DNA of 64,000 bases from Acestrorhynchus altus (GCA_034509495.1 CM067503.1:48363774-48427773); one strand, 5' to 3'; shown: positions 11,781-23,605, numbered from the stretch's first letter. Numbers and translations: made by a program. Notes: a model not told the origin generated them from the sequence alone.

Positions 11781-12000
11781 GGTAGTTTATGAACCAGCCT
11801 CGTGACTGGTTGTCAGTTCAGAATCAGAATCACAATCACTTTATTAATCTCAGAGAGAAATTGCAAACCCTGAACTGGCAGAACATGATCGGTACCCTTG
11901 AACATCTGACTCCCCAGCTGCCCACCGCTCCGGGCACATGTGCTCACTGCCCCCAGTGTGTGTCTCACTGTGTGTGGACGGGTTAAATGCAGAGGATAAA
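11781..12000 (+). mobile_element. tRNA-derived SINE copy (diverged)
   Basis: 'gaaccagcctcgtgactgg', 'ccctgaactggcagaacatgatc', 'cccaccgctccgggcacatgtgctcactgccc' and 'gtgtgtggacgggttaaatgcagagg' line up in order with the SINE family seen at 24570-24705 and 59566-59715. A short unrelated piece (cagaatcagaatcacaatc, 11818-11850) interrupts it. Confidence 0.6.
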
Positions 12001-12550
12001 TTCCCCTTATGAAAATAAATGTGAAAACACTGCTTTATGCATGATGTACAATTGTTTTTATAATATTTTTGTCCAATTCATATTAAAATCCTCTCTGTAG
12101 TGGAGATGCAAAGGCATTACGGGTGTATCTGGCACCCTTTGCAACCCACATACCAACCTCCCTGTTTAACAGCAGGACTAATTAAATTATGCTCCAATAA
12201 AATAAACAGATAAGTCTCTTGCTTTTGCTTGGACTCCTGTTTATGGTGTATATAGTGTGATACACTATTACACTATTAATTAAGTCACAGGCATAAAATA
12301 CAACCACAAATGACATCATTTATTTAATGTCCTTAGTGAAAGTACATAAACAAATCATTGACTTAAATATGATGTTATATTTCATGTCAGATCTTTCAAT
12401 CTGTTAAATTAAGGAAATAAACAGTCTGCGTTACAAAGTGCTGAAGTGTGTGTAGTTGTAGAAGACAAGCCAAAACATGTGACAACGGGAGCCCAAAGAC
12501 TGTAGCTTCATCTGTGTTCTTCAGTTCTTGTTGGACTGGCCTGAGGACAG
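12001..12550. other. Intergenic DNA and probable slc25a27 3' UTR end
   Basis: AT-rich DNA without recognisable repeats or exons. A minus-strand AATAAA (12557-12552) about 70 bp beyond the slc25a27 stop is a good candidate poly(A) signal. Confidence 0.5.
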
Positions 12551-12623
12551 GTTTATTACAGCACTAAAGCAAAAGGCAGCATTCACCCCCAGTTTACTCT
12601 CCAATCTCCATGAACACAGATCT

Positions 12624-15600
12624 TCAGAATGAACTGATTCCTGCCACTCGTCTGATTTGTTCAAACGTTAGCCAAAACGTCATGGACCAGGGAGCCTGCA
12701 AAGATCCAAAGAAGACACAAATAAAGGGAAACAGAGAAAATAGAAACTCACATATACACACCATTATATCCTTCTTTCTCCTCTCTCTGTCCATCTTATC
12801 AGCTCCTCTGATCACACAGGAGCTCTTTGTGGTTCTATAATCCAGACTGTAGTTCATCTGTTTCTCTGCAGACTTTATTCTCCTCCTTTCAGCCTGATAT
12901 TCAATGATCAGGACCCCACAGGACCACCACAGAGCAGATATGATGTGGGTGGTGGGTCATTCTCAGTGACATGGTGGTGGTGTGTTAGTGTGTGTTGTGC
13001 TGGTACGAGTGGATCAGACACAGCAGAGCTGCTGGAGTGTTTAAACCCCTCAGTGTCACTGCTGGACCGAGAACAGTCCACCAACCAGCCGACAGTGTCC
13101 TGTGGGCAGCGTCCTGTGAGCACTGATGAAGGACCAGAGGACGACCAACACAAACTGTGCAGAAACAGATGAGCATCTGTCTCTGACTTTACATCTACAA
13201 GGTGGAGACACACGGTAGGAGACACTCGGTAGGGCTTTCTCCTAAAAAACATAAAAATGCAGGACGTGGAAATGAAAGGAGTCTTGAGTTTGGAACTGTA
13301 CCATTCTCAGCCAGGTTGGTAGGAAGCCTTTGTAGAGTGATTTAAACCCCTCTCCTTTTACAGACTGAACCAGGCAGTCTAGAGATGACTTGTAGAGGAG
13401 ACCCCTTTAAAAAAGAGACAAATATAAAATACACTTTTTATTCAAGTGGATAAAATTTAAAACTAAATATTAAATATCAGGTTTAAAAGGACAGGTTGAA
13501 ACTGCTCTCAGTTCTATGTGGTAGAAGCTGTGTTTTGACAATAACTGTTGCGAGAAACACCTGTAGGTCCCGTAATGAACATTTTAGGATCGTTGGATCT
13601 TCTGATCTGGTCATGTGGGAAGTTGTTTTAAATGTTCTCCACTTCTAAATGATTTTCTTATTGTTTTTTTTATCTGATCTGCATCTACAACCTTCTTTCT
13701 GTAGGCCTCAGAGAGCTCTTTGGATCTTGTGATGCCACTCACTTCAACAATCAAGAGCAAACCTCACTGAAGTCTGAGGTTTAAAGACAGGCTCTATTAA
13801 AAGTCCTCCCTAACCTTCGGGTCAGGCGACAAGGATGAGCTGAAAGCTGTGCAGAGGGAGCTGAGAAGGAGAAGAGAGGGGAAAAACGGCTACAGGAGGA
13901 AGCTGGAGGATCAGTCACAGCATAATAATGTCAGCGTGATTTGTAAAGACCTCCGACTCTCAGGTGGTGGGGACAAGACGTGGGTTAACAACCTCATTAA
14001 TTATTCATTTACATTGTTTTTTATTTATTTATATTAAAATTAGAGGTCAAACCCACCTTCCGTTAGAATCCCGAGGCTGGTTCATTATTCTTGTTTTAAC
14101 TACATCGGCTGGTGTTCCCATTGTAGCTGCTACCAGACCAGAACAAGTGCTGAAAAAAACAACAGAAATGTAAATAGTGTATAATACACTGTATAATCAG
14201 CCTTAACGTCGCATTGTAGTTCTACAATTACAGACTGCTGTCCATCTGTTTCTCTGCATATTGTATTAGGCTCCTTTCCCATTGTCCTTTAATGGACAAG
14301 ACCCCCAGGACGGCCACAGAGCAGCTATTGTGCGGGTGGTGGGTCATTCTCAGCGCTGCAGTCACACTGACATGGTGGTGGCATGGTCTATTCTCAGTCC
14401 AGCAGTGACACTGAGGTGTTTAAAATCTCCAGCAGCTCTGCTGTGTCAGATCCACTCCTACCAACACACAGTAACACCACCCCCTTCCCTGCGTTGAAGA
14501 GTGAGTGGGTGATCAGCGCTGCAGCCACTGAATGGTTGTGAGGGTCTGAAAACGTGGCGCAGGATCAGTAACTCAGAAAACTAAACTGACAGCATTTAAA
14601 TTTTTGCGTAACTTGGTTTGCTTTGTCAATGTAGTGATTACTCGATTGTAAAATTATCATCTAATCAATGAAAATAACAGTCAGTTTAATATCTACTTAT
14701 CTGACACATCGAAAAGGAGATTGTGACATTGTTTTTCAATGTGTTATACCTTGCCAGTCCATGACAAAGCCAGTTGTCCTCTAAAGAGGTTTGTCTTAGT
14801 AGAAGGTGCTTCACACTGTCATACGTTGTGAGATCTACGAGACCAAAGAAAAGGACAAAATGGAGACAATCACAAAGCATCAAACATCGTATGGTTTGTT
14901 GAATTAATTTAAGGAATGAATTTGTTCATTTATTTGTTTGATCTCCAGCACCTCCTAGGTTGACCAGAGCAGCTCTCTGGACATTGGGCACCCAACCAGC
15001 CCAAAGGCCTCGGATCCCTCCTTCTGAGATGATTTTTACAAAGGCGTGGTAAACCCCGTGTACTCTGTTTAACCAAAAGAACATTCAAAAACAACACTCA
15101 AACACAGATAAAGGACAGTGGACAGTACTTCTTTTGTTTGGTTGGTTTTTTTATGGTCATGGGATTACTTGCCGGGGTGGCTTTCCCTCCAGCCTCCTTC
15201 TTCCTTCCATTTGCATCTGTACCTTAACTAGATCAGTGGGACTAGCCAGAAACTGGCCAAAGGCACCGGACACCATGCCACCAACCGCAGCCTTCCTGTG
15301 CCCAGAAAGGGGTACATAGTTTACCAGGTAACACATTTAGCCAAGTGATGAAGTATCTAGTAGTTGCAAACATACCAAACTGAAAAGCTGCCATCTTCTG
15401 ATCTCCCTAAGACAGACTCCCTGAGCTGCTCATAGGCCACCATTCGGCCTCCTGAATAAACTGGGCAGAAGAACAAACGTTAATGAGTAATAAGTCTGGA
15501 AAGGCTATTGATTGACCTACAGCAGGGATCTCCAACTCTAGTTCTAGAGGGCAGGTGTTCGGTATTGAGGCTCAAATGTTAATTATTTGGTGCATTTCAT

Positions 15601-16402
15601 CAACACTGGTCAATGTGTTCAGGCTGAAACACACCTTAAAATGTCAGTGTAAAGGCAGGCAAACTGTATGGAACTCTCCCTATATGGGTTCTGAAACCTT
15701 TGACCGGTTGGGTACGTAAATTACATGTGTACATGTGTGTTGACCACCCCACCCATAGAGGCGCTACTGCAGCAGGTGGTGCAAGACAGCCTGACAGTGC
15801 AACAGCTTCTTTCCGCAGACCATTAGACTCCTCAACTCCCATTAACACCACATACAACATGCTGGCATTATCTATATATGGTCATATGATCTCTCGATTA
15901 ACAACATGCTACTGTATAATGTGTGTCCACTACTGGTCAGACGTTTCAGATCCCATACTGGGTGTTCTTAAACCCTACTTGAATTTTCTGCCCATATATT
16001 AATAATAATAATTATTATTCCAGAAAACATATCATCAAGTTCACCTATATGTCTGTAGATAGCAGGTGTGGCCCCTTGCCATAATTTGAGGGGTCCCTCT
16101 TCTCGCACTATTCCCCCAGCTGTACTCAGCAGACCCCTGTAGACGGTCAGCTTCCCAGAACCTGCTTCCCCCTGAACCTGGAGCCTGGTTTTTGTGAGAT
16201 CGAGGGGGAAAGTGACTGGAATGGAGCAACAAGAGGATGCTTTTTAGTTTGAAATGAACTGGTTGTTATTCTCTCCTGTGTACAAGTCCCAGTTTAAGTC
16301 ACTGGGCGGTTCCTTACCCAGTTCTGCCACAGTGGCCGCGAAAGCAGACAGGATGAACCTTGACACTCTGGGGTTGAGTGGGTTCTCTTGTTGAGAACCC
16401 AT
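12624..16402 (-). CDS. slc25a27: Mitochondrial uncoupling protein 4 / SLC25A27 carrier
   Basis: Nine coding exons on the minus strand: 16402-16318, 16215-16045, 15460-15376, 15295-15173, 15064-14952, 14834-14750, 14149-14057, 13404-13302 and 12695-12624. They sum to 930 nt, or 309 aa plus stop, close to the family length of about 320. UCP4 is an inner-mitochondrial-membrane member of the SLC25 carrier family with three repeats of two membrane helices each. All three Px[DE]xx[KR] signatures are visible: [22 protein letters not shown] and [11 protein letters not shown]. Other diagnostic stretches are [14 protein letters not shown] and [15 protein letters not shown]. The start [16 protein letters not shown] is shorter than in mammals and was chosen as the first ATG in frame with exon 1. 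All introns are GT-AG except the one after exon 4, which reads best as GC-AG (CG/GCAAGT) because the nearby GTAATC would break the frame. UCP5 and SLC25A30 are less similar. Confidence 0.96.
12835..13255 (+). repeat. Interspersed repeat (copy A) in slc25a27 intron 8
   Basis: Begins 'ccagactgtagttcatctg' and contains 'gtgggtggtgggtcattctc', 'catggtggtggtgtgttagt', 'gagtggatcagacacagcag' and 'cagtgtcactgctggac'. The same motifs recur at 14230-14560 (copy B), partly inverted and rearranged. I have an impression of seeing this repeat in ostariophysan genomes but cannot name a class. It contains no coding capacity. Confidence 0.7.
13670..13985 (+). mobile_element. LINE fragment (between endonuclease and reverse transcriptase) next to a Tc1-like scrap
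   Basis: Bases 13849-13975 encode [20 protein letters not shown] then [19 protein letters not shown]. This resembles the linker between the endonuclease and reverse transcriptase domains of fish L2/Rex-type non-LTR retrotransposons. The preceding 13680-13800 ('ctgtaggcctcagagagctc') looks like a 5' part of a Tc1-like element. Both are immobile fragments in slc25a27 intron 7. Confidence 0.6.
14225..14560 (+). repeat. Interspersed repeat (copy B) in slc25a27 intron 6
   Basis: Shares 'gactgctgtccatctgtttctctgc', 'gtgggtcattctcag', 'gacatggtggtggcatgg' and 'agatccactcctaccaacacacagtaacacc' with the family of copy A at 12835-13255. The second half runs as the complement of the copy A arrangement. 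Confidence 0.65.
15515..16030. other. slc25a27 intron 2, mostly unassigned
   Basis: At 15531 there is a 'gcagggatctccaactctag' motif similar to termini of fish hAT-type repeats. No partner end was found, so it is only a candidate fragment. The rest is unassigned intron. Confidence 0.4.
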
Positions 16403-16414
16403 CAGGGTCCACTG

Positions 16415-16642
16415 TCAGTTCTCCTGCCGCAGACCTCTCAGCAGAACCTGAAAGCAGCACAGCAATCTGAGCAGAACCTGAAACCAGTACAGAACTCTCA
16501 GCAGAACCTCAAACCAGTACAGAACTCTGAGCAGAACCTCAAACCAGTACAGAACTCTCAGCAGAACCTGAAACCAGTGCAAAACTCTGTGTAGAACCTG
16601 GAACCAGTACAGAACTCTCAGCAGAACCTGAAACGGTCTCAC
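16415..16642 (-). other. Candidate upstream ORF (75 aa) in the slc25a27 5' leader
   Basis: A minus-strand ATG at 16642 opens a 75-codon frame. It runs through a minisatellite and stops at 16415, leaving 12 nt before the slc25a27 ATG at 16402. The peptide is a repeat of QVLLRVLYWF-like decamers: very hydrophobic, and entirely repeat-derived. It is an uORF only if transcription starts upstream of 16642, which the sequence does not show. Confidence 0.45.
16441..16640. repeat. 30-bp minisatellite at the slc25a27 start
   Basis: Six full units and a partial seventh, starting at 16441, 16471, 16501, 16531, 16561, 16591 and 16621. The plus-strand core is 'gcagaacctgaaaccagtac' followed by 'agaactctca'. 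Variation between units is low (Ctca/Ctga, ctg/ctc). Confidence 0.93.
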
Positions 16643-17149
16643 TCTTCATCACTGAGATCATCCACTGCTTACCTGGAACAGATTTAAGGTGGCAGGAGAT
16701 TTAAGGTGGTACTTCATATGAGGTGTGTGCTCTGCTCTGAAGCTGTAGACTTTGGGCTTCAGCTCCTGGGGTGGGGGGTGTGCAGATAGACCTGCTGATA
16801 GAACACAGCGACACCTGGTGGCCAGGTCCAAACACAATATAGTCTGAGTGAGGCTGTAGACTTTGAGTTTCAGCTCTGTAGGGGGGCAGAACTGGGATGG
16901 GGGGGTATTTCCAGCAATCAACCAGGATAGCTGATTGTAGGCTGTATAGTCAGTTACAGGGGCAGTTCGGGGGCAGTTCATGGCCAGTGCAGGGGCAGTG
17001 AGGGGCAGTGAGGGGGGGCACTTTAGGGGCAGTAGTCCTGTGCTGGGTGACGTCATGCCCAACTCCTAATATGGTGTGAGAGTGCGGGTTCAGAGCGAGC
17101 GAGCGAGCGAGAGGGAGAGAACAGAGTGTGTGTGTGTGTGTGTGTGTGT

Positions 17150-17203
<54 letters not shown>

Positions 17204-17245
17204 AGAGTGTGTGTGTGTGTGAGAGAGAGAAAGAGAGAACAGAGA

Positions 17246-17277
<32 letters not shown>

Positions 17278-17319
17278 GCGAGACAGACAGACAGACAGAG
17301 AGCGAGAAGCCCGGCGGAG
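16641..17319. promoter_or_regulatory. Intergenic region between divergent slc25a27 and abracl, with abracl non-coding exon 1
   Basis: slc25a27 (-) and abracl (+) point away from each other with under 0.9 kb between the slc25a27 ATG and the abracl first donor. An excellent splice donor (GGCGGAG/GTGAGT) at 17319 ends the likely abracl leader exon. Its upstream part is (GAGC)n, (TG)n and (GA)n low-complexity sequence (17096-17290). A shared promoter is inferred from geometry. No TATA box was identified. Confidence 0.5.
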
Positions 17320-17540
17320 GTGAGTAGGGGATGTGTGGAGGTGTATAGGGGTGTAGGGCTGTGTGTGTGTGTCGGGCTCGGATTCGGTGGATTCGGTTCG
17401 CCGGTCCTGTTCGGAGATTCGCCGCTTTAACCTTTAAAGGCTGTAATTTACACAGAAACGCTTTAAAGCCTGTAACCCGCCAACTTCCGCCTTCAGCTGC
17501 GGGTCACGTGCTTCTTACAGCTGCAGCTCAGCCGGGTGAT

Positions 17541-17610
17541 TAGGCTCCCTCCAGAGTGTCCCTCCAGAGTGTCCCTCCAGAGTGTCCCTCCAGAGTGTCC
17601 CTCCAGAGTT
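17541..17610. repeat. Short tandem repeat, 16-bp unit
   Basis: 'ccctccagagtgt' blocks repeat about four and a half times, in the first part of abracl intron 1. Confidence 0.9.
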
Positions 17611-17659
17611 CATAATGTCACAATAGATTTAGAACTTTCATTCTTCTCAAGATGTGTTT

Positions 17660-18060
17660 AATGAACTATGGTGTGTAGTACAGTATGTAATATAGTATGT
17701 AGTATGGTTATGTAGTGTGTTATATAAAGTATAGTATTGTGTGTAATATGGTATATAATACAGTGTGTGCAGTATGTGGTATAGTGTGTAGTACAATGTG
17801 TGATGTGTAGTATAGTGTTTGTGATGTGTAGTATAGTGTTTGTGATGTGTAGTATAGTGTGTGTGATGTGTAGTATAGTGTGTGTGATGTGTAGTATAGT
17901 GTTTGTGATGTGTAGTATAGTGTAGTATAGTGTGTGTGATGTGTAGTATAGTGTTTGTGATGTGTATTATAGTGTAGTATAGTGTGTGTGATGTGTAGTA
18001 TAGTGTGTGTGTTGTGTATTATAGTGTGTAATGTGTAGTATAGTGTGTAGTATGTACATG
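17660..18060. repeat. Degenerate minisatellite of 'gtgatgtgtagtatagtgt' type
   Basis: Repeated units of about 19-21 bp built from 'tgtagtatagtgt' and 'gtgtgatg' fill this part of abracl intron 1. They are followed at 18149-18196 by (AC)n. Confidence 0.85.
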
Positions 18061-18147
18061 TCTGAACTTCTGAGGAAAATCTCCATATAAGGATGCTGTT
18101 TTGTCTGCTGTGCAGGAGGGGGCGGTGTGTGCTGCTGCTCTAGGTGT

Positions 18148-18179
<32 letters not shown>

Positions 18180-18258
18180 CAACACACACACACAGACACA
18201 ACATTTATCTTAACCAGATGTAACTTAAGATTTGAACCTTTTGTTTTTCAGTGGAAAA

Positions 18259-21200
18259 ATGAATGTGGCTCATGAAATATCACTTCTTGTGGAGGAGATT
18301 CGTCGGCTTGGCAGCAAAAGTAAGCGTTCAGTCCTTTTACTGATGATTATTTTAACTGATTTGTGTGTCTGATCTTTGTCTGATCTCAGCTTGTAGGTCA
18401 CTCGCATTAATTACTGCACGTGCGGTTCATTCGGAAAGTATTCACAGCCCTTCACTTTATACACGTTTTCTTACGTTACAGCCTTTTTCCAAAACGGATT
18501 ACATACGTTTTTCTAAATTCTGCACACAAAACCCCACGATGACGAAGTGAGAAAAGTTAGTTTGAAATTTAGCAAATTTATTGAAAATAAAACAGAAAAA
18601 AAGAACACGTACATACCTTTTCACAGCCTTTGATCAGTACTTTGTTGAAGCTCTTTGTCAGCAATTCCAGTCTCAAATCCTTTTGAGTTTGATGCTACAA
18701 TCTCAACACCTGTTTTTGGGAAGGTTCTCCTGTTCTTCTTTGCAGAACCTCTCAAGCTCCATCAGATTGGTTGGGGAGTATCAGTGCACAGACATTTTTA
18801 GATCTCCAGAGATGTTCAGTCAGGTTTAAGTCTGGACTCTGGCTGGGACACTCAAGGACATTCAAGTTGTCCTGAAGACACTCCTTTGCTGTCTTGGCTG
18901 TGTGTTTAGGATCGTTGTCCTGTTGAAGATAAACCTTCATCCCAGTCTGAGGTCCAGAGCTCTCTGGAGCAGGTTATCATCAAAGATGTCTCTGTACATC
19001 ACTGCAGTCCTCTTACACTCGACCCTGACTGGTCTCCCAGTTCCTGTTGCAGAAGAACATCCCCACAGCATGATGCTGCCACCACCATGCTTCACTGTAG
19101 GAATGGTATTGGGTAGGTGATGAGCAGAGCGTGGTTTCCTTCAGACACGATGTTCCACATTCAGTCCAAAAAGTTCTACCTATTTGTTTCTCATGCTCTG
19201 AGAGTCCTTTAGGTGCCTTTTCTCAAACTCCAGATGGTCTGTCATGTGCCTTTTACTGAGGAGAGTCACAGAGGAACATTGGAGTGTCAGAGTGACCACT
19301 GGGTTCTTGGTCACCTTCCTGACTAAAGGGCCTTTTACCTCAATCGTTCAGTTTGGCCGGGCGGCCAGCTCTATGAAGAGTCCTGGTGGTTCCAAACTTC
19401 TTCCATTTATGGATGATGGAGGTCACTGTGCTCATTGTGATCTTCAATGCAGCAGAAGTGTTTCTGTACCTTCTCCAGATCTGTGTCTCCATACAGTCCT
19501 GTCTCTGAGATCTACAGACAGTTCCTTAGGCTTCATGTCTTGGTTGGTGCTGCGCTGTCTTCTATGAGACCTTATATAAACAGACGTGTCTTTCCAAATC
19601 ATTTCCAGTCGACTGAATTGACCACAGGTGTCCAATCAAGCTGTAGAAACATCTGAAGGAGGATCAGTGGAAACAAGATGCACCTGTTCTATTTTTGTTT
19701 TATTTTTAATCAATTTTAAACACACCTTTCATACGTTGTCGTTGTGGGGTTTTAGAGGGAAAAATGAATTGAATGCATTTTGGAATAAGGCTGTGAAAAG
19801 TGAAGCTCTGTGAGAACATCTTGGAAGCTCTGTAGCTTTCCTTCAGGCCTGTAGTTGGTAGGTGATCTCTAAATGTCACACCGAGTTATCATCAATTTCT
19901 TTTTGTCTTTTAATTCACGGCAATTCTGACTGAGCCTGTTTTCGACAGCCATTTATTCATGGCCTACTTTCCTTCCATGGAAAGCGTTGGTCTGCCACTG
20001 TCAGAGCTTTCACTTTCAGTCTGTTGGCATGTTCAGAACCATTATTTATGTGCTCCCTCCTGAAATACCTGCGTACCCGCCTCGCTCGGTTCTAAACATG
20101 GACGTCTAAATTAACAGTAACCTTCGTCCTGCATTTATTAGCAATTTAAAGGAATTTAAATGACCTTAAACCACTTAATTACTACATATTTTAGGTATAT
20201 TTGCCTCAAAATGCACCTGCTTAGTATGATGTTGTATGATGTGCTTATGAATTATGTATAATAACTGCAGGACATTATTTAAATGGACATTGTTGAGGCT
20301 CCACAATTTACATCAGGATTTGGAAACTCGGCTGCAGAAACAGCTCATCGTACAAATTGAATATCAACACCGGCCACAATATCTAGGTTCTATGGAAAAG
20401 TCTAAAAAATCAATGCTTATGTTTGATTCTTTTACATAAAACACGAACCACAAGGTATTAACGGAGTGCATTTAGAGTTTTATATATAAGGTTTTTTGCA
20501 ATTTATAAAATTCAATGTAGATAATAATAATAAATGAGGTACAGAATTGCTGAACTTTTATCATTAATATTAATGTCTGCACTGTCTCGGCTGTTTGCTC
20601 TGCAGTGACTTATTTTAAATTAAAAACATATAAACTTAACGAACGTCCACAGCCAATAAAAACAACGTCATACAAAAACATATGAATGAGCAGTAAAATC
20701 TCAGTGCTTTTACAAGCAGAGAGAGAACAAACATTCCTAAACTTACATAAATAAATAATATATCGAGCTTTGAATGTCTGACCGTGTCTCTCAGGAAATG
20801 TCCACATTTCATTCACAAGGGGGCGCTCTAACCGCACCACAGCAGCCCGACTGACGGAGCTTCCTGCGGCTAAAGGCATTTTAAGATAATTGGTGTTGTG
20901 ATGTTGCGATGATCACAAAATACCATTAATTGGCCTGATTAATCGGCCAACTGCTAATACACAGTATATATCCTGAAGGGTATATATAGATATACGCACA
21001 CGGCTCCGTGTAACTGCACAGCCGATATAGTTTGCATATGTATTGATACCCAGTAAAGAGACGCAGCCATAATTTTATGATCTGTATTTCCCCCATATTT
21101 ATGTCCAACAGGAAATTAAAATTACAATTAAAAATTTCTAAGACACCCCTTTATTCCTTTAATGGACAATAAAATGGACAAACGTCATCGTAACAAATTC

Positions 21201-21498
21201 ACTGCACTGTCCACTGTATTATCCATTCGTATCGACGGCGTCTGATGTTTGTGAAGATGAAGGTTTGACTGATGCCGCTGTACCGGCAGTAACCAGCCCT
21301 CGCTGTTTTACAGACCCAGATGGGAAGACCAGCGTCAAATTTGGCGTCCTGTTCAATGACGACAAGTGTGCCAACCTCTTCGAGGCACTGGTTGGAACAT
21401 TGAAAGCAGCCAAGCGAAAGAAGGTCATCACGTTCGAGGGGGAACTCTTACTGCAAGGAGTTCACGACAACGTGGACGTCGTATTACTGCAGGAATGA
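18259..21498 (+). CDS. abracl: Costars family protein ABRACL
   Basis: Two coding exons: 18259-18319 (exon starts at 18252, donor AAAA/GTAAGC) and 21314-21498 (acceptor TTTTACAG, stop TGA). They give 81 aa, the family's usual length. The upstream leader exon probably ends at 17319. ABRACL is a small cytosolic costars-domain protein linked to actin dynamics and cell migration; the domain is shared with ABRA/STARS. The sequence starts MNVAHEISLLVEEIRRLGSK and continues KTSVKFGVLFNDDKCANLFE, EALVGTLKAAKRKK, GELLLQGVHDNVDVVLLQE, nearly the vertebrate consensus I remember. The gene is followed by heca in the same direction, as in human 6q24. An AATAAA at 22079-22084 fits the 3' UTR end. Confidence 0.97.
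18428..19810 (-). mobile_element. Degenerate Tc1/mariner transposon in abracl intron (transposase on minus strand)
   Basis: Minus-strand translation at 18752-18940 gives VYLQQDNDPKHTAKTAKECL and CPSQSPDLNLTEHLWRS, the catalytic DDE region of Tc1-like transposases. Further pieces extend to about 19600 but carry stops and frameshifts. Ends at about 18440 ('gtattcacagcccttcactt') and 19800 ('aaggctgtgaaaagtgaag') are imperfect inverted repeats. The element is dead. Confidence 0.85.
19815..21313. other. abracl intron, remaining part
   Basis: AT-rich intron with no repeat I recognise and no extra exon. A '(aat)n' tract at 20522-20532 and several short ORF shadows are all that is visible. Confidence 0.5.
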
Positions 21499-23185
21499 AT
21501 TTGACGAGCTGTCCTGCCGTCAAATTAAAAGCATCAGGTTTTTTTTGAGAGATCTACAACGAGTGAGCATTTTGATATCACACTCAAGAATGTACCATTT
21601 TTCTACATCGGAATATTTTTTTATAAAGCTGTTTTTTCGGAGGGGAATCTGTTTCCCAGTCTGTATCCCAAATGTCTTCTTGTTATTATGATTATTTTTA
21701 AACCTGCAACAGCCATTTATTATTGACGCGGTCAGGTTGCTACCTCTTCTAACCTTTTTTTTTTATGCTTGACTGCAAAAACAAATGTATATTGCATTTT
21801 TGGCACATATCAATCTTGTACTGTATTGGATTGTGAGCAAGAGTTCTGGATGCTTGCCATCAGTCTCCTTTCTACTGTTAATGTCTTACAGAAGACTTAC
21901 AAACGCCAATGAGTTTGCAGTGCAATACTCTTACCGTGAAACCACATCAGATTTATTTGTGCCAAATGTTTAGTTGATAGGGGACCATTTCTGCTTCATA
22001 TTTGGGTGACCTGAACATTAATAGGACTTTGGAAATTTGATGAAGTAGAGCCCATTTCGATATGCTTAAGAGAATAGAAATAAAATTAAATACGGACATT
22101 TTTTTACATTTAACCCCCAAAATAATAACCTGTCATTGTGACGTTTCCATTGCATTCTTTGAAGAAGAGTATTATTCCTCCAGAGACCAAAACATTTCCA
22201 CACAATTGACCCACTCTCGCCCTCTTAATTAAATCGTACAAAGACGGCGACGTGTCTTACAGATGTAATATTACAATACGGCCATTTTTATATCTTGAAC
22301 AACATATACCTCTATATATTGATATTTACAATACATTGCCCAGCCCTAAGTGAACTTTTCCAATATAGAAAATGTAAAGCTGAATATACCTGAGGTTTAT
22401 AGCACACGTTTCTACAAGATTGTATTGTTAAAATGGCTTTCAATCAGGCACAGCATCTTATTTTGGCATGAAAATCTTCTTAAACACTCCTGATTTTGGA
22501 CGTACGAGACTGCATCTCATTAAATAGGGCAACTTAATTAGTTACAGATAAACAACACTGACCAGGTTTTGTGTTTACATTGAGTAGTGTGGAATTGAGT
22601 CGGCGCATTCTGCAGGCGTCATGAAATATCAGAAAGAAATGTAATGTACTTTGTCTCATCTTGTCTGGGTTTCGGGTGGCTGCCTTTAGAGGCTTATTAT
22701 AATTCACAAACGTGGAAGCCATTCTTTAATGATGGATAAAGTGCACTATATGGGGCGCAGGGAGAAACTCAGACTGTGACCTTTGCCTTTATACTGTATA
22801 AGCATTTTGATATCATTCATTTCATTAAAATTTACCTCTTGAAGACTCTCAAAATGCCTTTGTTTTGCTTTTGAATCTATAGCTCTTATCTGTATCAAAA
22901 TAACAGAAGTTGGGTCTCTAAAATGTACCAGGTGACAAACTTTTAACAGAAGCATTTTATGAAATGTACTGAAGTTCTATTTTGGAATGAAAAACATTGG
23001 CAAAATGGCAACTTGAACGAAGGCAGACATTAATTGAATGGAACTGAATCTAAAACAAGAGCTTTTCACTGAATTAGAGCATTTCTATTGGTCTGTTCAT
23101 CCAGAACTATTTATACGTTATAAACAGCAGCTACAGGGTTCAAATGGAGAAAATTACACAGGCACAAAAATGGAGATACAGGGTT
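21499..23185. other. abracl 3' UTR and intergenic DNA
   Basis: 21499 to about 22100 is the probable abracl 3' UTR (AATAAA at 22079). The remainder to the (TA)n tract is AT-rich DNA without recognisable features. Confidence 0.5.

Positions 23186-23191
<6 letters not shown>

Positions 23192-23255
<64 letters not shown>
23192..23255. repeat. (TA)n microsatellite
   Basis: About 32 TA units at the 5' edge of a LINE fragment. Confidence 0.97.
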
Positions 23256-23260
<5 letters not shown>

Positions 23261-23605
23261 ATGAAGATGCTGAGATTTTCGTTGGGAGTGACAAGGATGG
23301 ACAAGATTAGAAATGAGCAGATCAGAGGGACGGTGGAGGTGGAGCAGTTTGGAGATAAAGCCAGAGAGGCTAGATTGAGATGGTTTGGACATGTGTTGAG
23401 GAGGAATAGTGGATATATTAGATAAAGAATGTTGGAGATGGAGCTGCCGGGCAGAAGGAGAAGAGGAAGAGCTCAGAGAAGGTTTATGGATGTAGTGAAG
23501 GTGGACATAGAGATGGTTGGTGTAACAGTAGAGGAGGCAGGGGATAGGGCAAGGTGGAGGCAGAAGATGGTGACCCCTAAAGGGAGCAGACGAAAGAAGA
23601 AGTTA
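23256..23605 (+). mobile_element. 3' end of a non-LTR retrotransposon (reverse transcriptase C-terminus)
   Basis: The plus strand encodes ARLRWFGHVLRRNSGYI, then PGRRRRGRAQRRFMDVVKVD, then EDAGDRARWRQK-like residues (EEAGDRARWRQKMV). This is the conserved C-terminal tail after the RT domain in RTE-type and related fish LINEs. It has one in-frame stop after 23422. It lies directly beside the (TA)n tract and is 5'-truncated. Confidence 0.75.

Noticed and set aside
18752..18940. Functional transposase gene
   Set aside because: Only the C-terminal DDE portion is open; the rest of the element carries stops and frameshifts.
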